This document shows positions 43,647 through 52,716 of a DNA stretch of 64,000 nt, in pieces (positions within the stretch are counted from its first letter, which is position 1; every line of letters begins with the position of its first letter). The notes under the pieces are model-generated. The model ran no database searches. It saw only the letters and a program-made list of their open reading frames with translations, and was not told the origin of the DNA. The position numbers were made by a program, and so were the translations under genes. This DNA comes from Azotimanducus sp965220185 (GTDB lineage: Bacteria > Pseudomonadota > Gammaproteobacteria > Pseudomonadales > Azotimanducaceae): assembly GCA_965220185.1 (NCBI GenBank), contig OZ244807.1, forward strand, positions 2,914,001 to 2,978,000, given 5' to 3'.

Positions 43647-44654
43647 GAGCTCGGCTCGCCGCCGCACCAGCTGTTTGAACAACGCCAATTGACCTTTCGC
43701 GCGGCGAAGGTTGTCCGCTGGCGATGCAACATGAAAATAGACATCGCCTTTCAAATGGTCGCTATAGAAGCGCAGCGCCAGCATGAAAGTGACGTGCGAG
43801 AGCGCATCGAACAGCGCTCGGCTGTTGGGCGCGAGCGCACCAAGTCCCTCGCGGAAGCCCGCCGCAAACGCGCTCACGCGCTCAAGGTCGATTTCGGCGT
43901 CCATATCATCCTCGCTGCCATGCACCGCGCCAGCGCGCGCAAGATCGCCGAAATCGAGCGCCCGCCTGTGCCACATGACGGTATCCAAGTCGAGCACCGC
44001 GATCACCCGCTCGCCGCTCGCATCAAACTGGATATTGTTGAACTTGCAGTCGCCATGCACGATACCAAAAGGCCCTGACAGCGCTGGCACCTGTCCCTTT
44101 CGAGCAAATAGTTCATCGGCAAGGTGCGATGACGACGACAAGCGCTCGTGAGGATCTGACTTGATAGCAAGGTCAAACTGACCTGCCGCCACCTCGAAGT
44201 CTTGAAAACCCTCGATGCTGATCTGGAGCTGATCACGCGGCAAGTCTTCGAGCGCAGCCTGGAAGCCGCCAAACGCCGCGCCTGCGGCAAAGCACTGCAC
44301 GCTCGATTCTGGCAAATCCATGTTGCGGCTTGGCCCCAAATGCGCATAGGCCCGCCAGTACTCGCCTGCCGCATCGATCACGTAGGGCTCGCCGCTTCGC
44401 GTCAATATGCGCTCGGCGACTCGCCCGTGCACAAACGGTTCAATGACCTCGGCATTGGCAATGAGCGCACGCGGGTCGCGAAAGACCGTGCGATTCATTT
44501 TTTGCAATACGGCGATGGACACATTTTCCGACTCAACCACATAGGTCTCGTGAATATGTCCCCGCAAGAGCCGTCGTAGCCTGTGCGATTCGGAACTGCC
44601 CGCGAACGGACGCCACGCATCGGCAGACGATGACGCTTCAGTATCCAATTGCAA
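43629..44654 (-). CDS. Sugar/choline-type kinase, probable N-acetylhexosamine kinase
   Basis: 341 residues with the aminoglycoside-phosphotransferase fold: catalytic loop IVHGDCKFNNI (Asp in HGD) and metal-binding VLDLDTVMW. N-terminal NENVSIAVLQKMNRTVFRDP (here ESENVS...) and VFRDPRALIAN resemble NahK-type N-acetylhexosamine 1-kinases. It overlaps the end of the GH20 gene by 17 bases, so released GlcNAc or GalNAc may be phosphorylated by it. Specificity is inferred from context. Confidence 0.75.
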   Translation of the reverse strand: MQLDTEASSSADAWRPFAGSSESHRLRRLLRGHIHETYVVESENVSIAVLQKMNRTVFRDPRALIANAEVIEPFVHGRVAERILTRSGEPYVIDAAGEYWRAYAHLGPSRNMDLPESSVQCFAAGAAFGGFQAALEDLPRDQLQISIEGFQDFEVAAGQFDLAIKSDPHERLSSSSHLADELFARKGQVPALSGPFGIVHGDCKFNNIQFDASGERVIAVLDLDTVMWHRRALDFGDLARAGAVHGSEDDMDAEIDLERVSAFAAGFREGLGALAPNSRALFDALSHVTFMLALRFYSDHLKGDVYFHVASPADNLRRAKGQLALFKQLVRRRAELLEALK

Positions 44655-46395
44655 GGTTCAGCTCTGCCACGGGTGATTGATCGTGCTTTTGCCGAAACTC
44701 CGCCAAGGTCATATGTCCGCTCACCACACCCGCAAGATCGGCAAGGCGCTTCGAGAGCGGAAGAATCTCGCGAATGTGTGGCATTCGCTCGGCGATTTGT
44801 CTGACCACAGGATATTGCGCTCGCCAGCGCGCCGCGAACTCGCGCTTGTCCTTGGCGCGCGCGAAGCGCGCCGCTTCTTGGCTTTCCGGATCAACAAAGT
44901 CCACAGGCCGGTCGAGCGGTGAATCGACACTATAGGGACGAGGGGCATCTTCGGCACGACCTTCGATTCGCTGAAGCATCACGTCGCCGAGCAAGCGGGC
45001 GTACCATTTGACTGGCTCAAGAGAGGCGAGCAGCACGCTTAGGTGCTCGCGCTCAATCGGACTCAGATCAATCGTATCTAGCCAAGCATCCGCGCCAACT
45101 CGAATGCCTGCGATTCGGCGTAAATGCGCATCCGTCTGCGTTCTATCTGGAAGTTTGGATGCCTGCCCGAACCACAATCGGCTCGCGATGGCCGGCATCC
45201 GACTCCAAAGGCGCGTATCGAGCTGGTCTTCGCCAACGAGTTCGCCCCACAGGCAAGCTTCACCGCCCAAGACCGGGCCTGTCTCGACACCCTCGAATGC
45301 ATCGGCGAGCGGTGCCGTGCGTGCTTCATACCAGGCAAGTGCTGATTGGACATCGGCGAGCGAGGGATGAAGAAGCGCCGCCTGCGCCGCTTCGCTGTCT
45401 GCATCTGGATCGAAAGCGTGATGCACTTCGGACGGGAACATGAGATCAAGATAGTAGGGCGCGGAGAGAATACCCGCATGGCCTTGACTGTGCGCGGCGG
45501 AAAGGAACCTCGGATGGCGCCAGGCCTGCACGCAGGCTTGCTTCGGGATATTGGCGGCGAGTGCCTCATCCCAGAAGATTACGCGCTTGCCATGACGCGA
45601 GGCTGTGTCAACTAGGAACTCGGCGAAATCGTCAGGCTGCGCATAGTCTTCGCATTCATCGCCGCCCAAGTGAATATGCGTGTCGGGGAAAATTTCCGCG
45701 AGTTCAGCGATGATCCTCGAAATCGCTTCGCGCACCTCGGCGCGTTCACAGTCCACATAGGCTCGGTGCACGCCGAAAGCTCGGGAAGGCGCAGAAGGCG
45801 CCTGTTCTTTGGCAAGTTCCGGACACAGCGCGAGCAAGGCGGTGGCGTGACCCGGCAGATCGATCTCAGGCACCACGCGAATGCCAAGTTCGGCGGCGAA
45901 TTCGACTAGCTCACACAATTCGTCTTTTTGATAGTGCGGCCAAGGCGGCGTGCGCCCTTCGATAGCGAGGCGCAGTCCCTGGTCGTCCGACAGATGCAAG
46001 TGAAGGATGTTGAGCCGATACGCCCACATGCCGACCAGTGTGCGCTTGAGGGCTTGGATGCTGAGGAAGCGCCGTGCAGGGTCGAGCATCAGGCCGCGCC
46101 AAGCATGGCGCGGCGCATCCTTCATGCTAGCATCCGGTAGCCTGCCGCTGTCATCAACCATCTCAGCCACGCGGGACAGCGCGCGCATGGCACCCCATAC
46201 GGTCGCCGCGTCAACTTCAACGCTGTCGCTGTGCGCTTGCAGCGCAAAGGACTCGTCCATGTCAAGTCGCGGCCAATCCGATGCCCCGCCGTCAACCCGA
46301 ATCGTCACTCGTCCGACTTTCCACACTTCACGCAACAACCCAAGCGAACGCTTAAGCCGAACTTTTGACAGGTTTGACGCTGAAACTACATCCAT
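44638..46395 (-). CDS. GH20 beta-N-acetylhexosaminidase
   Basis: Releases terminal N-acetylhexosamines from glycans, chitin or murein fragments. 585 residues from ATG 46395; an in-frame TTG lies 60 bases upstream. There is no signal peptide, so it is probably cytoplasmic. Landmarks: LMLDPARRFLSIQALKRTLV, LNILHLHLSDDQGLRL, VVPEIDLPGHATALLA and the catalytic Asp-Glu pair in HLGGDECEDY. Coupled to the kinase at 43629. Confidence 0.93.
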   Translation of the reverse strand: MDVVSASNLSKVRLKRSLGLLREVWKVGRVTIRVDGGASDWPRLDMDESFALQAHSDSVEVDAATVWGAMRALSRVAEMVDDSGRLPDASMKDAPRHAWRGLMLDPARRFLSIQALKRTLVGMWAYRLNILHLHLSDDQGLRLAIEGRTPPWPHYQKDELCELVEFAAELGIRVVPEIDLPGHATALLALCPELAKEQAPSAPSRAFGVHRAYVDCERAEVREAISRIIAELAEIFPDTHIHLGGDECEDYAQPDDFAEFLVDTASRHGKRVIFWDEALAANIPKQACVQAWRHPRFLSAAHSQGHAGILSAPYYLDLMFPSEVHHAFDPDADSEAAQAALLHPSLADVQSALAWYEARTAPLADAFEGVETGPVLGGEACLWGELVGEDQLDTRLWSRMPAIASRLWFGQASKLPDRTQTDAHLRRIAGIRVGADAWLDTIDLSPIEREHLSVLLASLEPVKWYARLLGDVMLQRIEGRAEDAPRPYSVDSPLDRPVDFVDPESQEAARFARAKDKREFAARWRAQYPVVRQIAERMPHIREILPLSKRLADLAGVVSGHMTLAEFRQKHDQSPVAELNLAIGY

Positions 46396-46592
46396 GATCC
46401 ACGAAGAGCGCAGGCACAGACTCTGTACGATGAGGCGATTAGTATGGGTTGTCAATGTATCGTGCGTGGCCTTCGGTCCAAATTGACACTATTCCCAACA
46501 TTTTTCGACCCCTGTTTTGTCGAATGGCGCACAAGAAACCACAAGCGGGCGAGGTGTGCCAAGATGCTCGGTCTCGCTCCAATCACACTGAC

Positions 46593-47198
46593 ATGAACAT
46601 ACGCGAACGAATTGAGGCGGTGATCACCGCCGAGGCCGAGGCCATCAACGCCATCCAAGTCACCGATGCCTTTGTCGAAACCGTCGAGCTTTTGCTTGTG
46701 GCCAAGGGCAAGGTCATCACCACCGGCATTGGCAAAGCCGGGCACATCGCCGAGAAATTTGCCGCAACGCTGTGCTCGACGGCAACGCCGGCGATTTTCT
46801 TACACGCGGCTGAGGCCGCGCACGGCGACCTCGGCCTTCTCGCGCCGGAAGACGTGATCATCGCCTTCTCCACAAGCGGCAAATCGGTGGAAGTCTTGGA
46901 GGTGCTTGAGCTATCGCATCATCTTGGCATCGCCCACATCATCGGGGTCACGTCGCACCCCGATTCCAAGCTGCGCGACCTCTCAGACCTCGTGCTCGAC
47001 ATGGGGGAGATCGAAGAAGCCTGTCCCATCGGCCTGACGCCAAGCAGCTCGATGGCGGTGATGCTCGCCATCAGCGATGCGATTGCCTTGGCACTGCTCG
47101 AAGCCAAAGGGGTGACGCGCGAGGATTTCGGCAAGCGACATCACGGCGGCTATCTCGGTCGCTCAGCACGGATTGACAATATGCCGCATGGGGGGTGA
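46593..47198 (+). CDS. SIS-domain sugar-phosphate isomerase (KpsF/GutQ-like, no CBS)
   Basis: 201 residues from ATG 46593. TGIGKAGHIAEKFAATLCST, ATPAIFLHAAEAAHGDLGL, IIAFSTSGKSVEVLEVLEL and LTPSSSMAVMLAISDAIALAL match arabinose-5-phosphate isomerases, but the protein ends after HHGGYLGRSARIDN where KdsD continues into two CBS domains. Short SIS-only forms exist in some genomes; a role in hexosamine or arabinose-5-phosphate metabolism fits. It is divergent from GH20, 197 bases away. Confidence 0.8.
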   Translation: MNIRERIEAVITAEAEAINAIQVTDAFVETVELLLVAKGKVITTGIGKAGHIAEKFAATLCSTATPAIFLHAAEAAHGDLGLLAPEDVIIAFSTSGKSVEVLEVLELSHHLGIAHIIGVTSHPDSKLRDLSDLVLDMGEIEEACPIGLTPSSSMAVMLAISDAIALALLEAKGVTREDFGKRHHGGYLGRSARIDNMPHGG

Positions 47199-47213
47199 TC
47201 AGGCGCGTCTTTG

Positions 47214-48716
47214 TCAACCTTCCGCTTCACTCAGGTTCTCGCTCAATTCCTCAACCACCGCCTCAAAGCTACTGAGTGCGGCGCGAAGGTTCTCGGCGAT
47301 CTCCTCCGCAAGCACGTCCGGCTCTGGCAGATTTTCAAGATCGGTCATTGACGAATCCCGCAGCCAAAACACATCGAGGCTGGCCTTGTCGCGGGACAAA
47401 AGCTCCTCGCGTGAATAGGCGCGCCACCGACCATGCGGGTTGTCTTCGCGCCATGTCTCATACCGAACAAAGCGATTCTCGGGCTTGTAGCAGGCGATGA
47501 AGTCTGCAAGATGCGTGAATGTCAGCGGCTTCTGCTTGAGAGTGTGATGCACATTCGTGCGGTAGTCGTAAAACCACACCTTTGAAGTTTGCGGGTCGGG
47601 ACTGGCCGGACGGTTGTCGAAGAAGATGACATTCGCCTTCACGCCTTGCGCATAGAAGATGCCCGTTGGCAGGCGCAGGATCGTGTGCAGGTCAGTGGTC
47701 TGAAGGAGCTTGCGGCGAATCGTTTCGCCAGCACCGCCTTCGAACAGCACGTTGTCGGGAACAACCACAGCGGCGCGTCCAGTGGTTTTCAGCATTGTGC
47801 GGATATGCTGAACAAAGTTGAGCTGCTTGTTTGAGGTCGTCGCCCAGAAATCCTGCCGGTTGTAGGTGAGGCTGTCTGTTTGCTGCTCGCCGTCTGCATT
47901 CGTGAAGTTCATCGAACTCTTCTTGCCGAACGGCGGATTGGCGAGGACATAGTCGAAGGTCTGCGAAGGCGGCGAGATCAGTGCATCGGCTGGCGAGATC
48001 GATGTTTCGCCGGTCATTTCCCCAATACCGTGCAGGAGCATGTTCATCAGGCACAGCCGCCGCGTTCCCGCGACGATTTCGTTGCCATGGAACGTCGCAT
48101 TCTTGAGGAAGGCCTTTTGGTCCTTGTCGAGTGCATGGTTCCTCGGATCGGTCAAGAATTCGTGAGCAGCGAGGAAAAACCCTCCGGTTCCGCAAGCCGG
48201 GTCTGCGATGGTCTTGCCGGGTGCTGGGCGGATGCACGACACCATGGCTTTGATCAGCGCGCGAGGCGTGAAGTACTGGCCTGCGCCAGATTTGATGTCC
48301 TCGGCGTTGCGCTCAAGCAGCCCCTCGTAGATGTCGCCCTTGACATCAGCGCCGAGCACCACCCAGTCCGTGCCGTTCACCATGTCGATCAGACGAAAGA
48401 GCTTGGCTGGATCGCTGATTTTGTTCTGCGCTTTGGCGAATACTTGGCCGAGCATCCCCTGTTGCTGACCGAGCGTGCGGAGCAGCGCGACGTAGTGCGA
48501 TTCAAGCGCTGCGCCGCTGCGATTGGTAAGGCTTGACCAGTCCCATCCTTCCGGGATGCCGACATCGCGTGCGTAGGGCGGCTTGGCGTATTCGTCTGCC
48601 ATCTTGAGGAAGATCAGGTAGGTGAGCTGCTCGAGGTAGTCACCGTAGCCGACACCATCGTCTCGAAGTGTTGTGCAAAAGCTCCAAACTCTGGAGACGA
48701 TCGAATCGGTACTCAT
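47214..48716 (-). CDS. hsdM: Type I restriction-modification methylase subunit HsdM
   Basis: N6-adenine DNA methyltransferase subunit, 500 residues. SAM motif DPACGTGGFFLAAHEF, catalytic NPPFGKKSS and the N-terminal helical DNA-binding domain are present. It is the last gene of the leftward hsdR-hsdS-fic-AlbA_2-hsdM operon and its ATG overlaps the AlbA_2 stop by one base. The gene order R-S-x-x-M is the reverse of the usual R-M-S. Confidence 0.95.
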   Translation of the reverse strand: MSTDSIVSRVWSFCTTLRDDGVGYGDYLEQLTYLIFLKMADEYAKPPYARDVGIPEGWDWSSLTNRSGAALESHYVALLRTLGQQQGMLGQVFAKAQNKISDPAKLFRLIDMVNGTDWVVLGADVKGDIYEGLLERNAEDIKSGAGQYFTPRALIKAMVSCIRPAPGKTIADPACGTGGFFLAAHEFLTDPRNHALDKDQKAFLKNATFHGNEIVAGTRRLCLMNMLLHGIGEMTGETSISPADALISPPSQTFDYVLANPPFGKKSSMNFTNADGEQQTDSLTYNRQDFWATTSNKQLNFVQHIRTMLKTTGRAAVVVPDNVLFEGGAGETIRRKLLQTTDLHTILRLPTGIFYAQGVKANVIFFDNRPASPDPQTSKVWFYDYRTNVHHTLKQKPLTFTHLADFIACYKPENRFVRYETWREDNPHGRWRAYSREELLSRDKASLDVFWLRDSSMTDLENLPEPDVLAEEIAENLRAALSSFEAVVEELSENLSEAEG

Positions 48717-50347
48717 CAGCTTGAGTCCTGCATCTGCCGCGCCAACGCCTCGCCCGCTGGCGTGCGGCGGTAGCGCTGATGCCTGCTTGTAGGCTTGTCC
48801 GGCATGGTCATTTCGATCAGGCCTGCTTGAAGGGCGGGATTGAGATAGGCATCCAGAAAATGTGGGCGATGTGCAATGTGCAGAAGGTCCTGCAGATGCC
48901 GCCGACGCATCTCCTGTGTCAGCTTAACAACTAAGTCCTCGACTTGTTCGGTGACTTGTTCGGTATCTTGTTCGGTATCTTGTTCGGTATCTTGTTCGGT
49001 AAACGATTCTTTATCCTGTTCTTTCAATGGCTTATCTTGTTCGGCATCTTGGTGGGTAGTCTCGTCTTCTCTTTCCCTTTCCGCTCGTGCAAATTTCTCG
49101 TGCACCGGCAGGCGAACACGGAACCAAGTGCGATCCTCATCGGTCTCAAATATCGGCGGCGGCGAGCCGTTGTTCCGCATGGCTCGCAAGATCTTCGGCA
49201 CTCCAGTTGAGCGACCTTCCGCCAATTCAAGCTCCTTCAGAAATTCGCCAATTCGACGATTGCGGTAGCGACGACTCAACGCCCTGCCTTGCTGCAGGTC
49301 CTCAATCCGAATGGAGCGGTCGGCTCCCGGATAGCTGATCACCACAAGTTCCGTTGGCGTGATCTGCACTTCTACCGGATTACGTTCTTCATACGAACGA
49401 TGGTAGACGGCGTTGGCCAACGCCTCTTCAATGGCGACCGCCGGGTAGTTCCAGAATCGTTCCGCCTCGGGCCGGTCAGGGTGCTTGATCACAGCTTCTG
49501 TGAGGTGATTGCGTTCGATGTAGGCAATAGCCTCGCGCAAGATCGCTGACAGCGGTCCTCGAAACTCCTTCTCCTCAAAGTAGTCGCCGCCCGACTCATC
49601 TGGAAACCACACCACATCGATTTGTGTTGCCGGAAAGAAGTCGTGCGGACGGTTATTGAAAAACAAGAGCCCAACATTCTTGGGAAGCACGGCCTCGGAA
49701 GGACCGCCGACTATATTCATGCGCCGCCCCAAATCCTCCATCGAAAACCCCAACATTTCGCCAAGGAGGTCGCTTCCTACGTTTTGGAGGTACTCGCGCA
49801 TCAATTGGAGTGACAGATCATCGAGTGATGCGGTTTGGTTATAGCGATCATCGAATGGCACTGTCGCCGCCAATCCCAATAATTCCCGCTCATCTTCCCC
49901 ACGTGCCCGCACTGTGCTACTGAATTTGCGGATGTAGTAAGCCCAGTCTTTGCTGCTCGATGACAGGCTGACCTTCGTTTGATAGGGGCGCGTCTCGCCG
50001 CCCGGCGCATACAGCACCATGATTGCCCGACCGTCTACTTCCTGAACTGAACTCAGCGGATGGTATGCGGGCCGGATTGCGGTGTTGCAGAGATTAAGTA
50101 GCTCCTTCCGTATGGTGTCAATGGACTCCGGACTCAATCCCTTCGGAGGCAAGACAGGTCGCCCGTCTTTTTCCTTCACGCCTATCACCACATAGCCGCC
50201 ACCGAGATTGTGGAAGTCGTTGGCGAACGCGCCGAGCGCGTGCAAGACGCTTTCTGGATTCCAACCAGCCTTGTACTCGATGCGCTCGCTTTCGACCTTA
50301 CGCCGCCGCAACAGACTGTCGATGTTGATTGGGAGTGGCTCAGTCAT
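48716..50347 (-). CDS. AlbA_2 (Schlafen-like) and HATPase_c_4 protein in the hsd operon
   Basis: 543 residues, COG2865 type. N-terminal AlbA_2 domain (ERIEYKAGW...LGGGYVVIGVKEKDG), a middle HATPase_c_4 part (IEEALANAVYHRSYEERNPV), then a low-complexity linker of repeated Thr-Glu-Gln-Asp and a C-terminal winged helix (LQAGLIEMTMPDK...YRRTPAGEALARQ). Such proteins occur inside many type I loci; their role (possibly nucleic-acid sensing or regulation) is unsettled. Overlaps hsdM; a 192-base gap to fic. Confidence 0.85.
   Translation of the reverse strand: MTEPLPINIDSLLRRRKVESERIEYKAGWNPESVLHALGAFANDFHNLGGGYVVIGVKEKDGRPVLPPKGLSPESIDTIRKELLNLCNTAIRPAYHPLSSVQEVDGRAIMVLYAPGGETRPYQTKVSLSSSSKDWAYYIRKFSSTVRARGEDERELLGLAATVPFDDRYNQTASLDDLSLQLMREYLQNVGSDLLGEMLGFSMEDLGRRMNIVGGPSEAVLPKNVGLLFFNNRPHDFFPATQIDVVWFPDESGGDYFEEKEFRGPLSAILREAIAYIERNHLTEAVIKHPDRPEAERFWNYPAVAIEEALANAVYHRSYEERNPVEVQITPTELVVISYPGADRSIRIEDLQQGRALSRRYRNRRIGEFLKELELAEGRSTGVPKILRAMRNNGSPPPIFETDEDRTWFRVRLPVHEKFARAEREREDETTHQDAEQDKPLKEQDKESFTEQDTEQDTEQDTEQVTEQVEDLVVKLTQEMRRRHLQDLLHIAHRPHFLDAYLNPALQAGLIEMTMPDKPTSRHQRYRRTPAGEALARQMQDSS
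48941..49000 (-). repeat. Five 12-bp tandem repeats coding for TEQ(D/V)
   Basis: Units of (G/A)(A/T)CTTGTTCGGT at 48941, 48953, 48965, 48977 and 48989; the last three are identical. The period is four codons, so copy-number change alters linker length between the ATPase-like part and the winged helix without shifting the frame. Confidence 0.85.
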
Positions 50348-50403
50348 AACGGCTTGGTAGCCCTCGCATGTCCTGCCATGCGTTGATCAGGTAAAATTAG
50401 ACC

Positions 50404-50583
50404 ATGAAACGCAAGCCGCTCTCTATGACAAACCCGCATTGTCGCGATACCGCCAAGGCAACTCGGCAGGGCATCCGCAGTGTGGCCAGTTCGACGGCGA
50501 TTGAGACCGGGAAGCCTGTTTGTGAAATTGAGGAAAGGATTAAGCATCTGCGCTCCCTGCCGTCTCGCGTAACACTCGCTTGA
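50404..50583 (+). CDS. Small protein (59 residues) opposite the fic 3' end
   Basis: ATG 50404 encodes MKRKPLSMTNPHCRDTAKAT, then SVASSTAIETGKPVCEIEER and a basic tail. It is oriented against the operon and overlaps the 3' end of fic by 44 bases. The NPH-x-RD opening and a Ser-x-x-Ala-Ile-Glu helix look like small conserved antitoxin-like proteins, and SxxxE recalls the Fic-inhibiting motif, though the next residue is Thr, not Gly or Asn. Function inferred weakly. Confidence 0.4.
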   Translation: MKRKPLSMTNPHCRDTAKATRQGIRSVASSTAIETGKPVCEIEERIKHLRSLPSRVTLA

Positions 50584-51178
50584 CCAAGCTTTTCATCGGA
50601 CCGTAGTCGCTCATGCCCCGTTGAATGGCGGCAAAATAGTTGTCCTTGCATGCATCCCAAGGCGTGAAGTCTAGCTGGGGCCAGCCAGCTTGCAATGCCA
50701 TGACGCTCGCAAGCAGCCGCGATAGCCGGCCATTTCCTTCCCGGAACGGATGGATGAGTATCAGTTCAACATGAACAACCGCAATGGCTTCGACAACTTG
50801 AACTTCTGACATTCCAGCACAAGGCGTGTGGAGCGCAAGTATCTCCGTGTCCAGATTTTCCATGAGCCTTGGAACCTGACTGCAAGCCGCAAATTGAAAG
50901 TCGGCCTTCCCCATATTCACACTGCGATACCTGCCAGCCCACGCATACACGTTGCCGAGCCAGCGGCGGTGCCATTCGCAGAGGTCAGCGACGGCAAGGT
51001 GTTGGTCAGCTTCTAGCTCTTGAATTAAATCTTCACGCAACTGGTTCAAGAGATTCAATTCGATGTCTTCGATTTCCTCTACGTTAGAGATTCCGAGCCT
51101 GTTGACGAGCACGCGATCATTTGAGTCTGGTTCAAACTGTGCCTCCGGGTTTCCCGTTGTGTCGTATCGATCTTTCAA
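50540..51178 (-). CDS. Fic-domain protein (probable AMPylase)
   Basis: 212 residues. The active motif HPFREGNGRLSR (143-154) matches HxFx(D/E)GNGRxxR completely, so AMP-transfer chemistry is likely. The N-terminal part has the GRYRSVNMGKADFQFA flap region. No clear self-inhibitory SxxxEG helix is visible at either end, so a separate antitoxin or other control would be expected. It sits between hsdS (four-base overlap) and the AlbA_2 gene in the type I operon. Confidence 0.92.
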   Translation of the reverse strand: MKDRYDTTGNPEAQFEPDSNDRVLVNRLGISNVEEIEDIELNLLNQLREDLIQELEADQHLAVADLCEWHRRWLGNVYAWAGRYRSVNMGKADFQFAACSQVPRLMENLDTEILALHTPCAGMSEVQVVEAIAVVHVELILIHPFREGNGRLSRLLASVMALQAGWPQLDFTPWDACKDNYFAAIQRGMSDYGPMKSLVKRVLRETAGSADA

Positions 51179-52716
51179 GAGTGCGCTACCTCGCGCTTAC
51201 CGTTCGCTCGTGTCTGCGGCTTAGGCGCGTTTTCGGTTCTTGTTCGTTCGAGAAGAATGGATGCCGGTTCGTCGTCGGGGTCTTGCGGGACGAGATTGCC
51301 TGAGAATGCTCGCTTGAGAACAGATTGGCGGAGGGCATCTGCGCCGGCAAGGTTGTTGTCTATTTCTGCCTCTAGCCGGCTGACGCCGTCAAGATGCGCT
51401 TTGAGGATGCGGACAATCTCTAATTGTTCGGCCGGACAACAGACCGGAATCCGCAAATTTCCCACCTTGGACATGCTTAATGTATGAAGTCCTGACGTAG
51501 AACTTGCCTCGGCGGTGATGTGATTTCGCCCAACGGGTGACATTAGGAAATAAAGGGCGTAGATGGGCGAGAGAATCCCGCTTGTCCTATAGCGGATAAG
51601 ATGGTTCTGATGGGTCATGTTCAAGATACTGGCATTCCACATAGCGACTCGTCCGATTTGCTCAATCGATCCATTTCCTTCAACAAATAGCAGATCTCCA
51701 TAAGCCAAGCGAGTATTTCGCAGCTCTTCTACCGTGACACCTATCTCCTTAACCTCATCGAGATCCAAGCAGTTGGAATACACGTTGGCAACTCGCAGGT
51801 ACATTGCTTTGAGTGGCAGAGCGTTTCGCTTTTGATTCTTGGTGATGCCGCCTCCAACTTCGCCGAGAGTCGACAACGAGAGCCATAGCCATCCACAGGG
51901 AATCCTGCGATCATTTTCCTGTGACAGGCTCGCAGCATCGAAGTTTGCCAAGACCTTCGGCTTCCGGGGCTTCTTGCTCGCTTTGTTTCCCCTAGTTTCA
52001 ACTTTCCAATCAACAATCTTTCGCTCCCAATCTTGGAGCGCCGCTCGTTGCCGCGTCTCGTGCTCTTTTTGAACGATTCCTATAAGGGTCTCGGTGCTTG
52101 TCACTTCTCCGGAATTCTCCACCCTCCAATCGGCGGTGAGGCGGCCTTCAAAGGCGGCCTTGAGAAGGGATTGGCGATACTGCTCAATACCCTTCTTCGC
52201 CACTCGAAGGCTCTCGATGCCCCTATCGATTTCGTCGAACAAAGCCTCAATTTTTTTGACGATGCGCCTCTGTTCCTCACGCGGAGGCACGAGCACACGG
52301 AATTCTCCAATCTGTTTGAAGTTCACACGTGGCCGGTCACCTTCGTTAAGATGGGAGGCGAAGCTGACGAAATCTCGGGCATGCAAACGGTAACAAAGAA
52401 AACTCGGTTCCATCCTTGCATTACCCTCGAACACGATGAACTCGCCAGAAGCCAAGCCGTCGAATCCAGGCTGCGCTACCTTGTTGAGATACGGGCGTAA
52501 CCGACCATATAGCACATCGTTTTGATAGAAGCGCGAGGCGCTACTCTTCATCTGTCTCGAAGGCACATATCCGACGATCTTGGTCGTATGCGGCTCAACA
52601 TGATCCATTCCAATGAACGGCATATCTGGAAAGTCGGAGGGAGATGCCTTCTCGCCTCGTGGCTCGATGAAGTCGGACAGGGGCCCCGAGGCCCACCCAT
52701 CTGGCAACCCCGTCAC
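51175..52716 (-). CDS. hsdS: Type I restriction specificity subunit HsdS
   Basis: 513 residues with two target-recognition domains. The first begins GWASGPLSDFIEPRG, the second GWLWLSLSTLGEVGGGITKN; each is followed by a conserved helix (IVKKIEALFDEIDRGIESLR; VRILKAHLDGVSRLEAEIDN) that spaces the two half-sites. The last 50 residues form the usual tail QSVLKRAFSGNLVPQDPDDE. Starts within the hsdR stop. Confidence 0.94.
   Translation of the reverse strand: MTGLPDGWASGPLSDFIEPRGEKASPSDFPDMPFIGMDHVEPHTTKIVGYVPSRQMKSSASRFYQNDVLYGRLRPYLNKVAQPGFDGLASGEFIVFEGNARMEPSFLCYRLHARDFVSFASHLNEGDRPRVNFKQIGEFRVLVPPREEQRRIVKKIEALFDEIDRGIESLRVAKKGIEQYRQSLLKAAFEGRLTADWRVENSGEVTSTETLIGIVQKEHETRQRAALQDWERKIVDWKVETRGNKASKKPRKPKVLANFDAASLSQENDRRIPCGWLWLSLSTLGEVGGGITKNQKRNALPLKAMYLRVANVYSNCLDLDEVKEIGVTVEELRNTRLAYGDLLFVEGNGSIEQIGRVAMWNASILNMTHQNHLIRYRTSGILSPIYALYFLMSPVGRNHITAEASSTSGLHTLSMSKVGNLRIPVCCPAEQLEIVRILKAHLDGVSRLEAEIDNNLAGADALRQSVLKRAFSGNLVPQDPDDEPASILLERTRTENAPKPQTRANGKREVAHS

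Noticed and set aside
48941..49000. 12-bp tandem repeats as a CRISPR-like array
   Set aside because: There are no spacers, and the units code in frame for a linker in the AlbA_2 protein.
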